DNA of 64,000 nucleotides from Hydractinia symbiolongicarpus. Taxonomy: Eukaryota > Cnidaria > Hydrozoa > Anthoathecata > Hydractiniidae. A model generated the notes under the pieces. That model searched no databases and was not told the origin of the DNA. It saw nothing but the letters and a program-made list of their open reading frames with translations. Below, in pieces: positions 11,169 through 22,734 of the stretch. Each line of letters starts with the position of its first letter. The first letter of the stretch is position 1. A program made the translations under genes and the position numbers. The stretch covers positions 1,302,001 through 1,366,000 of the forward strand of contig NC_079886.1 in NCBI RefSeq assembly GCF_029227915.1. The letters run 5' to 3'.

Positions 11169-11573
11169 GTCTCATCAAAAAGGAAAACATTTTTAAATAC
11201 TACAAGTCTCATGCGTTTTGGTGGTGAAAAAAAAATTAAAAAATCGTTCGGGAAATGAGTTTACTCCCTGGGTACTTTTTTTTTTTTACTTTTGACTATA
11301 CGGGCCGGGAACGGGATATACGGGAAATTGCGGGTTTTCGTTTGCCGGCGATTAAACTTCTTTTATTTAACGTCTCATCAAAAATGAAAACATTTTTAAA
11401 TACTACAAGTCTCATGCGTTTTGGTGGTGAAAAAAAAATTAAAAAATCGTTCGGGAAATGAGTTTACTCCCTGGGTGCTTTCTTTGTATACATTCGACTA
11501 TAGGGGCCAAGCCCGGGATTTACAGGAAATCGCGGGTTTTCGTTTGCCGGCGATTAAACTTCTTTTATTTAGA

Positions 11574-12993
11574 GTCTCATCAAAAATGAAAACATTTTTG
11601 AAAACTACAAGTCTCATGCGTTTTAGTGGTGAAAAAATAATTTAAAAAATCGTTCAGGAAAAGAGTATACTCCTTGAGTATTTTCTTTGTATACTTTTGA
11701 CTATACGGGCCGAGTACCGGATTTACGGGAAATCGCGGGTTTTCGTTTGCCGGCGATTAAACTTCTTTTATTCAGCGTCTTATCAAAAATGAAAACATTT
11801 TTGAAAACTACAAGTCTCATGCGTTTTAGTGGTGAAAAAATAATTTAAAAAATCGTTCGGGAAATGAGTTTACTCCCTGGGTACTTTCTTTATATACATT
11901 CGACTATACGGGCTGGGAACGGGATTTACGGGAAATTGCGGGTTTTCGTTTGCCGGCGATTAAACTTCTTTTATTTAGCGTCTCATCAAAAATGAAAACA
12001 TTTTTAAATACTACAAGTCTCATGCGTTTTAGTGGTGAAAAAAAAAAAAAAAAATCGTTCGGGAAATGAGTTTACTCCCTGGGTACTTTCTTTGTATACT
12101 TTTGACTATGCGGGCCGAGTACGGGAATTACGGGAAATCGCGGGTTTTCGTTTTCCGGCGATTAAACTTCTTTTATTTAGAGTCTCATCAAAAATGAAAA
12201 CATTTTTGAAAACTATAAGTCTCATGCGTTTTAGTGGTGAAAAAATAATTTAAAAAATCGTTCGGGAAATGAGTTTACTCCCTGGGTACTTTCTTTATAT
12301 ACATTCGACTATACGGGCTGGGAACGGGATTTACGGGAAATTGCGGGTTTTCGTTTGCCGGCGATTAAACTTCTTTTATTTAGAGTCTCATCAAAATTGA
12401 AAAATTTTTTGAAAACTACAAGTCTCATGCGTTTTAGTGGTGAAAAAATAATTTAAAAAATCGTTCAGGAAATGAGTTTACTCCTTGAGTACTTTCTTTG
12501 TATACTCTTGACTATACGGGCCGAGTACCGGATTTGCGGGAAATCGCAGGTTTTCGTTTGCCGGCGATTAAACTTCTTTTATTCAGCGTCTTATAAAAAA
12601 TGAAAACATTTTTGAAAACTACAAGTCTCATGCGTTTTAGTGGTGAAAAAATAATTTAAAAAATCGTTCTGAAAATGAGTTTACTCACAGGGTGCTTTCT
12701 TTGTATACATTCGACTATAGGGGCCAAGCCCGGGATTTACAGGAAATCGCGGGTTTTCGTTTGCCGGCGATTAAACTTCTTTTATTCAGCGTCTCATCAA
12801 AAATGAAAACATTTTGGAAAACTACAAGTCTCATGCGTTTTAGTGGTGAAAAAATAATTTAAAAAATCGTTCTGGAAATGAGTTTACTCCCTGGGTACTT
12901 TCTTTGTATACTTTTGACTATACGGGCCGAGTACGGGATTTACGGGAAATCGCGGGTTTTCGTTTGCCGGCGATTAAACTTCTTTTATTTAGC
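11574..12993 (+). repeat. 8-mer HOR mA-mC-mD-mC-mE-mB-mF(-mG)
   Basis: Seven monomers, completed by mG at 12,994. mD (about 11,980-12,181) carries TTTGACTATGCGGG and a 17-A run near 12,038-12,054, the longest homopolymer I see. The same ATGCGGG lineage of mD recurs at 23,263 and 25,902, in the other 8-mer copies. Confidence 0.85.
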
Positions 12994-12999
12994 GTCTCA

Positions 13000-13021
13000 T
13001 CAAAAATGAAAACATTTTTGA
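13000..13021. other. 22-bp dyad (9-bp arms, 4-base loop), once per monomer
   Basis: In the reference monomer the arm TCAAAAATG, loop AAAA and the complementary arm form a perfect inverted repeat. It recurs in most monomers; mE, mF and some mH copies carry single changes (AAAATTG, TTTTGG, AAAAAGG) that break one arm. Confidence 0.85.
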
Positions 13022-13124
13022 AAACTACAAGTCTCATGCGTTTTAGTGGTGAAAAAATAATTTAAAAAATCGTTCGGGAAATGAGTTTACTCCTTGAGTA
13101 CTTTCTTTGTATACTTTTGACTAT

Positions 13125-13174
13125 ACGGGCCGAGTACGGGATTTACGGGAAATCGCGGGTTTTCGTTTGCCGGC
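13125..13174 (+). other. GC-rich CpG cluster with phased CGGG words
   Basis: In the reference monomer CGGG begins at 13,126, 13,137, 13,146 and 13,156, spacings 11, 9 and 10 bp, and the block ends with GCCGGC at 13,169-13,174. The block holds 9 of the 13 CpGs of the monomer. In mC, mC' and mH it becomes five GGG runs with short loops. Confidence 0.8.
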
Positions 13175-15226
13175 GATTAAACTTCTTTTATTTAGCGTCT
13201 CATCAAAAATGAAAACATTTTTGAAAACTACAAGTCTCATGCGTTTTAGTGGTGAAAAAATAATTTAAAAAATCGTTCGGGAAATGAGTTTACTCCCTGG
13301 GTACTTTCTTTATATACATTCGACTATACGGGCTGGGAACGGGATTTACGGGAAATTGCGGGTTTTCGTTTGCCGGCGATTAAACTTCTTTTATTTAGCG
13401 TCTCATCAAAAATGAAAACATTTTTAAATACTACAAGTCTCATGCGTTTTAGTGGTGAAAAAAAAAATTAAAAAATCGCTCGGGAAATGAGTTTACTCCC
13501 TGGGTACTTTCTTTGTATACTTTTGACTATACGGGCCGAGTACGGGAATTACGGGAAATCGCGGGTTTTCGTTTTCCGGCGATTAAACTTCTTTTATTTA
13601 GAGTCTCATCAAAAATGAAAACATTTTTGAAAACTATAAGTCTCATGCGTTTTAGTGGTGAAAAAATAATTTAAAAAATCGTTCGGGAAATGAGTTTACT
13701 CCCTGGGTACTTTCTTTATATACATTCGACTATACGGGCTGGGAACGGGATTTACGGGAAATTGCGGGTTTTCGTTTGCCGGCGATTAAAATTCTTTTAT
13801 TTAGAGTCTCATCAAAATTGAAAACATTTTTGAAAACTACAAGTCTTATGCGTTTTAGTGGAGAAAAAATAATTTAAAAAATCGTTCAGGAAATGAGTTT
13901 ACTCCTTGAGTACTTTCTTTGTATACTCTTGACTATACGGGCCGAGTACCGGATTTACGGGAAATCGCAGGTTTTCGTTTGCCGGCGATTAAACTTCTTT
14001 TATTCAGCGTCTTATAAAAAATGAAAACATTTTTGAAAACTACAAGTCTCATGCGTTTTAGTGGTGAAAAAACAATTTAAAAAATCGTTCTGAAAATGAG
14101 TTTACTCACAGGGTGCTTTCTTTGTATACATTCGACTATAGGGGCCAAGCCCGGGATTTACAGGAAATCGCGGGTTTTCGTTTGCCGGCGATTAAACTTC
14201 TTTTATTTAGAGTCTCATCAAAAATGAAAACATTTTTGAAAACTACAAGTCTCATGCGTTTTAGTGGTGAAAAAATAATTTAAAAAATCGTTCAGGAAAA
14301 GAGTATACTCCTTGAGTATTTTCTTTGTATACTTTTGACTATACGGGCCGAGTACCGGATTTACGGGAAATCGCGGGTTTTCGTTTGCCGGCGAATAAAC
14401 TTCTTTTATTCAGCGTCTTATCAAAAATGAAAACATTTTTGAAAACTACAAGTCTCATGCGTTTTAGTGGTGAAAAAATAATTTAAAAAATCGTTCGGGA
14501 AATGAGTTTACTCCCTGGGTACTTTCTTTATATACATTCGACTATACGGGCTGGGAACGGGATTTACGGGAAATTGCGGGTTTTCGTTTGCCGGCGATTA
14601 AACTTCTTTTATTTAGCGTCTCATCAAAAATGAAAACATTTTTAAATACTACAAGTCTCATGCGTTTTAGTGGTGAAAAAAAAAATTAAAAAATCGTTCG
14701 GGAAATGAGTTTACTCCCTGGGTACTTTCTTTGTATACTTTTGACTATACGGGCCGAGTACGGGAATTACGGGAAATCGCGGGTTTTCGTTTTCCGGCGA
14801 TTAAACTTCTTTTATTTAGAGTCTCATCAAAAATGAAAACATTTTTGAAAACTATAAGTCTCATGCGTTTTAGTGGTGAAAAAATAATTTAAAAAATCGT
14901 TCGGGAAATGAGTTTACTCCCTGGGTACTTTCTTTATATACATTCGACTATACGGGCTGGGAACGGGATTTACGGGAAATTGCGGGTTTTCGTTTGCCGG
15001 CGATTAAACTTCTTTTATTTAGAGTCTCATCAAAATTGAAAACATTTTTGAAAACTACAAGTCTCATGCGTTTTAGTGGTGAAAAAATAATTTAAAAAAT
15101 CGTTCAGGAAATGAGTTTACTCCTTGAGTACTTTCTTTGTATACTCTTGACTATACGGGCCGAGTACCGGATTTGCGGGAAATCGCGGGTTTTCGTTTGC
15201 CGGCGATTAAACTTCTTTTATTTAGC

Positions 15227-17053
15227 GTCTCATCAAAAATGAAAACATTTTTGAAAACTACAAGTCTCATGCGTTTTAGTGGTGAAAAAATAATTTAAAA
15301 AATCGTTCGGGAAATGAGTTTACTCCTTGAGTACTTTCTTTGTATACTTTTGACTATACGGGCCGAGTACGGGATTTACGGGAAATCGCGGGTTTTCGTT
15401 TGCCGGCGATTAAACTTCTTTTATTTAGCGTCTCATCAAAAATGAAAACATTTTTGAAAACTACAAGTCTCATGCGTTTTAGTGGTGAAAAAATAATTTA
15501 AAAAATCGTTCGGGAAATGAGTTTACTCCCTGGGTACTTTCTTTATATACATTCGACTATACGGGCTGGGAACGGGATTTACGGGAAATTGCGGGTTTTC
15601 GTTTGCCGGCGATTAAACTTCTTTTATTTAGCGTCTCATCAAAAATGAAAACATTTTTAAATACTACAAGTCTCATGCGTTTTAGTGGTGAAAAAAAAAA
15701 TTAAAAAATCGCTCGGGAAATGAGTTTACTCCCTGGGTACTTTCTTTGTATACTTTTGACTATACGGGCCGAGTACGGGAATTACGGGAAATCGCGGGTT
15801 TTCGTTTTCCGGCGATTAAACTTCTTTTATTTAGAGTCTCATCAAAAATGAAAACATTTTTGAAAACTATAAGTCTCATGCGTTTTAGTGGTGAAAAAAT
15901 AATTTAAAAAATCGTTCGGGAAATGAGTTTACTCCCTGGGTACTTTCTTTATATACATTCGACTATACGGGCTGGGAACGGGATTTACGGGAAATTGCGG
16001 GTTTTCGTTTGCCGGCGATTAAAATTCTTTTATTTAGAGTCTCATCAAAATTGAAAACATTTTTGAAAACTACAAGTCTCATGCGTTTTAGTGGTGAAAA
16101 AATAATTTAAAAAATCGTTCAGGAAATGAGTTTACTCCTTGAGTACTTTCTTTGTATACTCTTGACTATACGGGCCGAGTACCGGATTTACGGGAAATCG
16201 CAGGTTTTCGTTTGCCGGCGATTAAACTTCTTTTATTCAGCGTCTTATAAAAAATGAAAACATTTTTGAAAACTACAAGTCTCATGCGTTTTAGTGGTGA
16301 AAAAATAATTTAAAAAATCGTTCGGGAAATGAGTTTACTCCCTGGGTACTTTCTTTATATACATTCGACTATACGGGCTGGGAACGGGATTTACGGGAAA
16401 TTGCGGGTTTTCGTTTGCCGGCGATTAAACTTCTTTTATTTAGCGTCTCATCAGAAATGAAAACATTTTTAAATACTACAAGTCTCATGCGTTTTAGTGG
16501 TGAAAAAAAAAATTAAAAAATCGTTCGGGAAATGAGTTTACTCCCTGGGTACTTTCTTTGTATACTTTTGACTATACGGGCCGAGTACGGGAATTACGGG
16601 AAATCGCGGGTTTTCGTTTTCCGGCGATTAAACTTCTTTTATTTAGAGTCTCATCAAAAATGAAAACATTTTTGAAAACTATAAGTCTCATGCGTTTTAG
16701 TGGTGAAAAAATAATTTAAAAAATCGTTCGGGAAATGAGTTTACTCCCTGGGTACTTTCTTTATATACATTCGACTATACGGGCTGGGAACGGGATTTAC
16801 GGGAAATTGCGGGTTTTCGTTTGCCGGCGATTAAACTTCTTTTATTTAGAGTCTCATCAAAATTGAAAACATTTTTGAAAACTACAAGTCTCATGCGTTT
16901 TAGTGGTGAAAAAATAATTTAAAAAATCGTTCAGGAAATGAGTTTACTCCTTGAGTACTTTCTTTGTATACTCTTGACTATACGGGCCGAGTACCGGATT
17001 TGCGGGAAATCGCGGGTTTTCGTTTGCCGGCGATTAAACTTCTTTTATTTAGC
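15227..17053 (+). repeat. 11-mer HOR, copy 2, missing two monomers (1,827 bp)
   Basis: Order: mG-mC-mD*-mC-mE-mC-mD-mC-mE. mB and mA, present in copies 1 and 3, are absent. CGCTCGGG lies at 15,710 and the next at 17,537, exactly 9x203 apart. The joint lies in the mE/mC monomers at about 16,240-16,330. Confidence 0.9.
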
Positions 17054-19083
17054 GTCTCATCAAAAATGAAAACATTTTTGAAAACTACAAGTCTCATGCG
17101 TTTTAGTGGTGAAAAAATAATTTAAAAAATCGTTCGGGAAATGAGTTTACTCCTTGAGTACTTTCTTTGTATACTTTTGACTATACGGGCCGAGTACGGG
17201 ATTTACGGGAAATCGCGGGTTTTCGTTTGCCGGCGATTAAACTTCTTTTATTTAGCGTCTCATCAAAAATGAAAACATTTTTGAAAACTACAAGTCTCAT
17301 GCGTTTTAGTGGTGAAAAAATAATTTAAAAAATCGTTCGGGAAATGAGTTTACTCCCTGGGTACTTTCTTTATATACATTCGACTATACGGGCTGGGAAC
17401 GGGATTTACGGGAAATTGCGGGTTTTCGTTTGCCGGCGATTAAACTTCTTTTATTTAGCGTCTCATCAAAAATGAAAACATTTTTAAATACTACAAGTCT
17501 CATGCGTTTTAGTGGTGAAAAAAAAAATTAAAAAATCGCTCGGGAAATGAGTTTACTCCCTGGGTACTTTCTTTGTATACTTTTGACTATACGGGCCGAG
17601 TACGGGAATTACGGGAAATCGCGGGTTTTCGTTTTCCGGCGATTAAACTTCTTTTATTTAGAGTCTCATCAAAAATGAAAACATTTTTGAAAACTATAAG
17701 TCTCATGCGTTTTAGTGGTGAAAAAATAATTTAAAAAATCGTTCGGGAAATGAGTTTACTCCCTGGGTACTTTCTTTATATACATTCGACTATACGGGCT
17801 GGGAACGGGATTTACGGGAAATTGCGGGTTTTCGTTTGCCGGCGATTAAAATTCTTTTATTTAGAGTCTCATCAAAATTGAAAACATTTTTGAAAACTAC
17901 AAGTCTCATGCGTTTTAGTGGTGAAAAAATAATTTAAAAAATCGTTCAGGAAATGAGTTTACTCCTTGAGTACTTTCTTTGTATACTCTTGACTATACGG
18001 GCCGAGTACCGGATTTACGGGAAATCGCAGGTTTTCGTTTGCCGGCGATTAAACTTCTTTTATTCAGCGTCTTATAAAAAATGAAAACATTTTTGAAAAC
18101 TACAAGTCTCATGCGTTTTAGTGGTGAAAAAATAATTTAAAAAATCGTTCTGAAAATGAGTTTACTCACAGGGTGCTTTCTTTGTATACATTCGACTATA
18201 GGGGCCAAGCCCGGGATTTACAGGAAATCGCCGGTTTTCGTTTGCCGGCGATTAAACTTCTTTTATTTAGAGTCTCATCAAAAATGAAAACATTTTTGAA
18301 AACTACAAGTCTCATGCGTTTTAGTGGTGAACAAATAATTTAAAAAATCGTTCAGGAAAAGAGTATACTCCTTGAGTATTTTCTTTGTATACTTTTGACT
18401 ATACGGGCCGAGTACCGGATTTACGGGAAATCGCGGGTTTTCGTTTGCCGGCGATTAAACTTCTTTTATTCAGCGTCTTATCAAAAATGAAAACATTTTT
18501 GAAAACTACAAGTCTCATGCGTTTTAGTGGTGAAAAAATAATTTAAAAAATCGTTCGGGAAATGAGTTTACTCCCTGGGTACTTTCTTTATATACATTCG
18601 ACTATACGGGCTGGGAACGGGATTTACGGGAAATTGCGGGTTTTCGTTTGCCGGCGATTAAACTTCTTTTATTTAGCGTCTCATCAAAAATGAAAACATT
18701 TTTAAATACTACAAGTCTCATGCGTTTTAGTGGTGAAAAAAAAAATTAAAAAATCGTTCGGGAAATGAGTTTACTCCCTGGGTACTTTCTTTGTATACTT
18801 TTGACTATACGGGCCGAGTACGGGAATTACGGGAAATCGCGGGTTTTCGTTTTCCGGCGATTAAACTTCTTTTATTTAGAGTCTCATCAAAAATGAAAAC
18901 ATTTTTGAAAACTATAAGTCTCATGCGTTTTAGTGGTGAAAAAATAATTTAAAAAATCGTTCGGGAAATGAGTTTACTCCCTGGGTACTTTCTTTATATA
19001 CATTCGACTATACGGGCCGAGTACCGGATTTGCGGGAAATCGCAGGTTTTCGTTTGCCGGCGATTAAACTTCTTTTATTCAGC
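17054..19083 (+). repeat. 11-mer HOR, copy 3, ending in a chimeric monomer (2,030 bp)
   Basis: Order: mG-mC-mD*-mC-mE-mB-mA-mC-mD-mC/mE. The tenth monomer (18,881-19,083) is mC up to CATTCGACTATACGGGC and mE from GAGTACCGGATTTGCGGG, so the separate mC and mE have merged with loss of one monomer. Confidence 0.88.
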
Positions 19084-20098
19084 GTCTTATAAAAAATGAA
19101 AACATTTTTGAAAACTACAAGTCTCATGCGTTTTAGTGGTGAAAAAATAATTTAAAAAATCGTTCTGAAAATGAGTTTACTCACAGGGTGCTTTCTTTGT
19201 ATACATTCGACTATAGGGGCCAAGCCCGGGATTTACAGGAAATCGCGGGTTTTCGTTTGCCGGCGATTAAACTTCTTTTATTCAGCGTCTCATCAAAAAT
19301 GAAAACATTTTGGAAAACTACAAGTCTCATGCGTTTTAGTGGTGAAAAAATAATTTAAAAAATCGTTCTGAAAATGAGTTTACTCACAGGGTGCTTTCTT
19401 TGTATACATTCGACTATAGGGGCCAAGCCCGGGATTTACAGGAAATCGCGGGTTTTCGTTTGCCGGCGATTAAACTTCTTTTATTTAGAGTCTCATCAAA
19501 AATGAAAACATTTTTGAAAACTACAAGTCTCATGCGTTTTAGTGGTGAAAAAATAATTTAAAAAATCGTTCAGGAAAAGAGTATACTCCTTGAGTATTTT
19601 CTTTGTATACTTTTGACTATACGGGCCGAGTACCGGATTTACGGGAAATCGCGGGTTTTCGTTTGCCGGCGATTAAACTTCTTTTATTCAGCGTCTTATC
19701 AAAAATGAAAACATTTTTGAAAACTACAAGTCTCATGCGTTTTAGTGGTGAAAAAATAATTTAAAAAATCGTTCGGGAAATGAGTTTACTCCCTGGGTAC
19801 TTTCTTTATATACATTCGACTATACGGGCTGGGAACGGGATTTACGGGAAATTGCGGGTTTTCGTTTGCCGGCGATTAAACTTCTTTTATTTAGCGTCTC
19901 ATCAAAAATGAAAACATTTTTAAATACTACAAGTCTCATGCGTTTTAGTGGTGAAAAAAAAAATTAAAAAATCGTTCGGGAAATGAGTTTACTCCCTGGG
20001 TACTTTCTTTGTATACTTTTGACTATACGGGCCGAGTACGGGAATTACGGGAAATCGCGGGTTTTCGTTTTCCGGCGATTAAACTTCTTTTATTTAGA
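18881..20098 (+). repeat. 6-mer HOR with chimeric monomers, copy 1 (1,218 bp)
   Basis: Order: mC/mE-mB-mF/mB-mA-mC-mD. The mF/mB chimera (19,287-19,489) starts with ACATTTTGGAAAAC and continues as mB from TTCTGAAAATGAG. The mC/mE joint marker GTACCGGATTTGCGG starts at 19,021 here and 20,239 in copy 2. Confidence 0.88.
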
Positions 20099-21316
20099 GT
20101 CTCATCAAAAATGAAAACATTTTTGAAAACTATAAGTCTCATGCGTTTTAGTGGTGAAAAAATAATTTAAAAAATCGTTCGGGAAATGAGTTTACTCCCT
20201 GGGTACTTTCTTTATATACATTCGACTATACGGGCCGAGTACCGGATTTGCGGGAAATCGCAGGTTTTCGTTTGCCGGCGATTAAACTTCTTTTATTCAG
20301 CGTCTTATAAAAAATGAAAACATTTTTGAAAACTACAAGTCTCATGCGTTTTAGTGGTGAAAAAATAATTTAAAAAATCGTTCTGAAAATGAGTTTACTC
20401 ACAGGGTGCTTTCTTTGTATACATTCGACTATAGGGGCCAAGCCCGGGATTTACAGGAAATCGCGGGTTTTCGTTTGCCGGCGATTAAACTTCTTTTATT
20501 CAGCGTCTCATCAAAAATGAAAACATTTTGGAAAACTACAAGTCTCATGCGTTTTAGTGGTGAAAAAATAATTTAAAAAATCGTTCTGAAAATGAGTTTA
20601 CTCACAGGGTGCTTTCTTTGTATACATTCGACTATAGGGGCCAAGCCCGGGATTTACAGGAAATCGCGGGTTTTCGTTTGCCGGCGATTAAACTTCTTTT
20701 ATTTAGAGTCTCATCAAAAATGAAAACATTTTTGAAAACTACAAGTCTCATGCGTTTTAGTGGTGAAAAAATAATTTAAAAAATCGTTCAGGAAAAGAGT
20801 ATACTCCTTGAGTATTTTCTTTGTATACTTTTGACTATACGGGCCGAGTACCGGATTTACGGGAAATCGCGGGTTTTCGTTTGCCGGCGATTAAACTTCT
20901 TTTATTCAGCGTCTTATCAAAAATGAAAACATTTTTGAAAACTACAAGTCTCATGCGTTTTAGTGGTGAAAAAATAATTTAAAAAATCGTTCGGGAAATG
21001 AGTTTACTCCCTGGGTACTTTCTTTATATACATTCGACTATACGGGCTGGGAACGGGATTTACGGGAAATTGCGGGTTTTCGTTTGCCGGCGATTAAACT
21101 TCTTTTATTTAGCGTCTCATCAAAAATGAAAACATTTTTAAATACTACAAGTCTCATGCGTTTTAGTGGTGAAAAAAAAAATTAAAAAATCGTTCGGGAA
21201 ATGAGTTTACTCCCTGGGTACTTTCTTTGTATACTTTTGACTATACGGGCCGAGTACGGGAATTACGGGAAATCGCGGGTTTTCGTTTTCCGGCGATTAA
21301 ACTTCTTTTATTTAGA
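20099..21316 (+). repeat. 6-mer HOR with chimeric monomers, copy 2 (1,218 bp)
   Basis: Both chimeric joints are repeated exactly. After it the array returns to intact mC (21,317) and mE (21,520). The chimeras therefore formed before or during the 1,218-bp duplication. Confidence 0.88.
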
Positions 21317-22734
21317 GTCTCATCAAAAATGAAAACATTTTTGAAAACTATAAGTCTCATGCGTTTTAGTGGTGAAAAAATAATTTAAAAAATCGTTCGG
21401 GAAATGAGTTTACTCCCTGGGTACTTTCTTTATATACATTCGACTATACGGGCTGGGAACGGGATTTACGGGAAATTGCGGGTTTTCGTTTGCCGGCGAT
21501 TAAACTTCTTTTATTTAGAGTCTCATCAAAATTGAAAACATTTTTGAAAACTACAAGTCTCATGCGTTTTAGTGGTGAAAAAATAATTTAAAAAATCGTT
21601 CAGGAAATGAGTTTACTCCTTGAGTACTTTCTTTGTATACTCTTGACTATACGGGCCGAGTACCGGATTTGCGGGAAATCGCAGGTTTTCGTTTGCCGGC
21701 GATTAAACTTCTTTTATTCAGCGTCTTATAAAAAATGAAAACATTTTTGAAAACTACAAGTCTCATGCGTTTTAGTGGTGAAAAAATAATTTAAAAAATC
21801 GTTCTGAAAATGAGTTTACTCACAGGGTGCTTTCTTTGTATACATTCGACTATAGGGGCCAAGCCCGGGATTTACAGGAAATCGCGGGTTTTCGTTTGCC
21901 GGCGATTAAACTTCTTTTATTCAGCGTCTCATCAAAAATGAAAACATTTTGGAAAACTACAAGTCTCATGCGTTTTAGTGGTGAAAAAATAATTTAAAAA
22001 ATCGTTCTGGAAATGAGTTTACTCCCTGGGTACTTTCTTTGTATACTTTTGACTATACGGGCCGAGTACGGGATTTACGGGAAATCGCGGGTTTTCGTTT
22101 GCCGGCGATTAAACTTCTTTTATTTAGCGTCTCATCAAAAATGAAAACATTTTTGAAAACTACAAGTCTCATGCGTTTTAGTGGTGAAAAAATAATTTAA
22201 AAAATCGTTCAGGAAATGAGTTTACTCCTTGAGTACTTTCTTTGTATACTTTTGACTATACGGGCCGAGTACCAGATTCACGGGAAATCGCGGGTTTTCG
22301 TTTGCCGGCGATTAAACTTCTTTTATTTAACGTCTCATCAAAAAAGAAAACATTTTTAAATACTACAAGTCTCATGCGTTTTGGTGGTGAAAAAAAAATT
22401 AAAAAATCGTTCGGGAAATGAGTTTACTCCCTGGGTACTTTTTTTTTTACTTTTGACTATACGGGCCGGGAACGGGATATACGGGAAATTGCGGGTTTTC
22501 GTTTGCCGGCGATTAAACTTCTTTTATTTAACGTCTCATCAAAAATGAAAACATTTTTAAATACTACAAGTCTCATGCGTTTTGGTGGTGAAAAAAAAAT
22601 TAAAAAATCGTTCGGGAAATGAGTTTACTCCCTGGGTGCTTTCTTTGTATACATTCGACTATAGGGGCCAAGCCCGGGATTTACAGGAAATCGCGGGTTT
22701 TCGTTTGCCGGCGATTAAACTTCTTTTATTTAGA
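20708..22734 (+). repeat. 8-mer HOR copy mA-mC-mD-mC-mE-mB-mF-mG' plus mH-mB*
   Basis: It parallels 9,139-11,573 but lacks mX and mC': mG' (22,129-22,331) runs directly into mH (22,332-22,532). mH is 201 bp because the T-run is 10 rather than 12. mB* at 22,533-22,734 matches 11,372-11,573. Confidence 0.86.

Larger units (their letters stand above)
10763..11573 (+). repeat. mX-mC'-mH-mB* block
   Basis: This is the leftmost appearance of the right-domain block. mH (11,169-11,371) has a 12-T run at the TACTTTT site. mB* (11,372-11,573, 202 bp) joins an mH-like start to CCCTGGGTGC and GCCAAGCCCGGG. The related block at 22.3-22.7 kb lacks mX and mC' and has 10 T at the same site. Confidence 0.82.
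12994..13196 (+). repeat. Reference 203-bp monomer (subtype mG, near consensus)
   Basis: This copy is used to describe the unit. Positions 7-28 form a perfect dyad (arm TCAAAAATG, loop AAAA). Positions 59-64 and 71-76 are A-runs flanking ATAATTT. Positions 92-99 (GTTTACTC) sit in a variable stretch that separates subtypes. Positions 116-121 are the palindrome GTATAC. Positions 132-181 are a GC-rich block with CGGG at 133, 144, 153 and 163 and GCCGGC at 176-181. Hand count: 41 G, 32 C, 13 CpG including the junction with the next monomer. mG itself is recognised by TTCGGGAAATGAG followed by CTCCTTGAGTAC. Confidence 0.95.
12994..15226 (+). repeat. 11-mer HOR, copy 1 (2,233 bp)
   Basis: Order: mG-mC-mD*-mC-mE-mB-mA-mC-mD-mC-mE. 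The last mE has GATTTGCGGGAAATCGCGGG and then TTTAGCG, a hybrid end found again at the copy 2 to copy 3 joint. mD* is tagged by CGCTCGGG at 13,477. Confidence 0.9.

Noticed and set aside
13106-13125. Promoter-like words (TTGACTATAC, TTTATATAC)
   Set aside because: These AT-rich words occur in almost every monomer with no gene downstream and no coherent spacing for a bacterial or eukaryotic promoter; transcription cannot be excluded but is not supported.
13162-13180. CENP-B box in TTTTCGTTTGCCGGCGATT
   Set aside because: The TTCG half fits but the required A and the CGGG half at the fixed distance do not; I found no match on either strand in the reference monomer.
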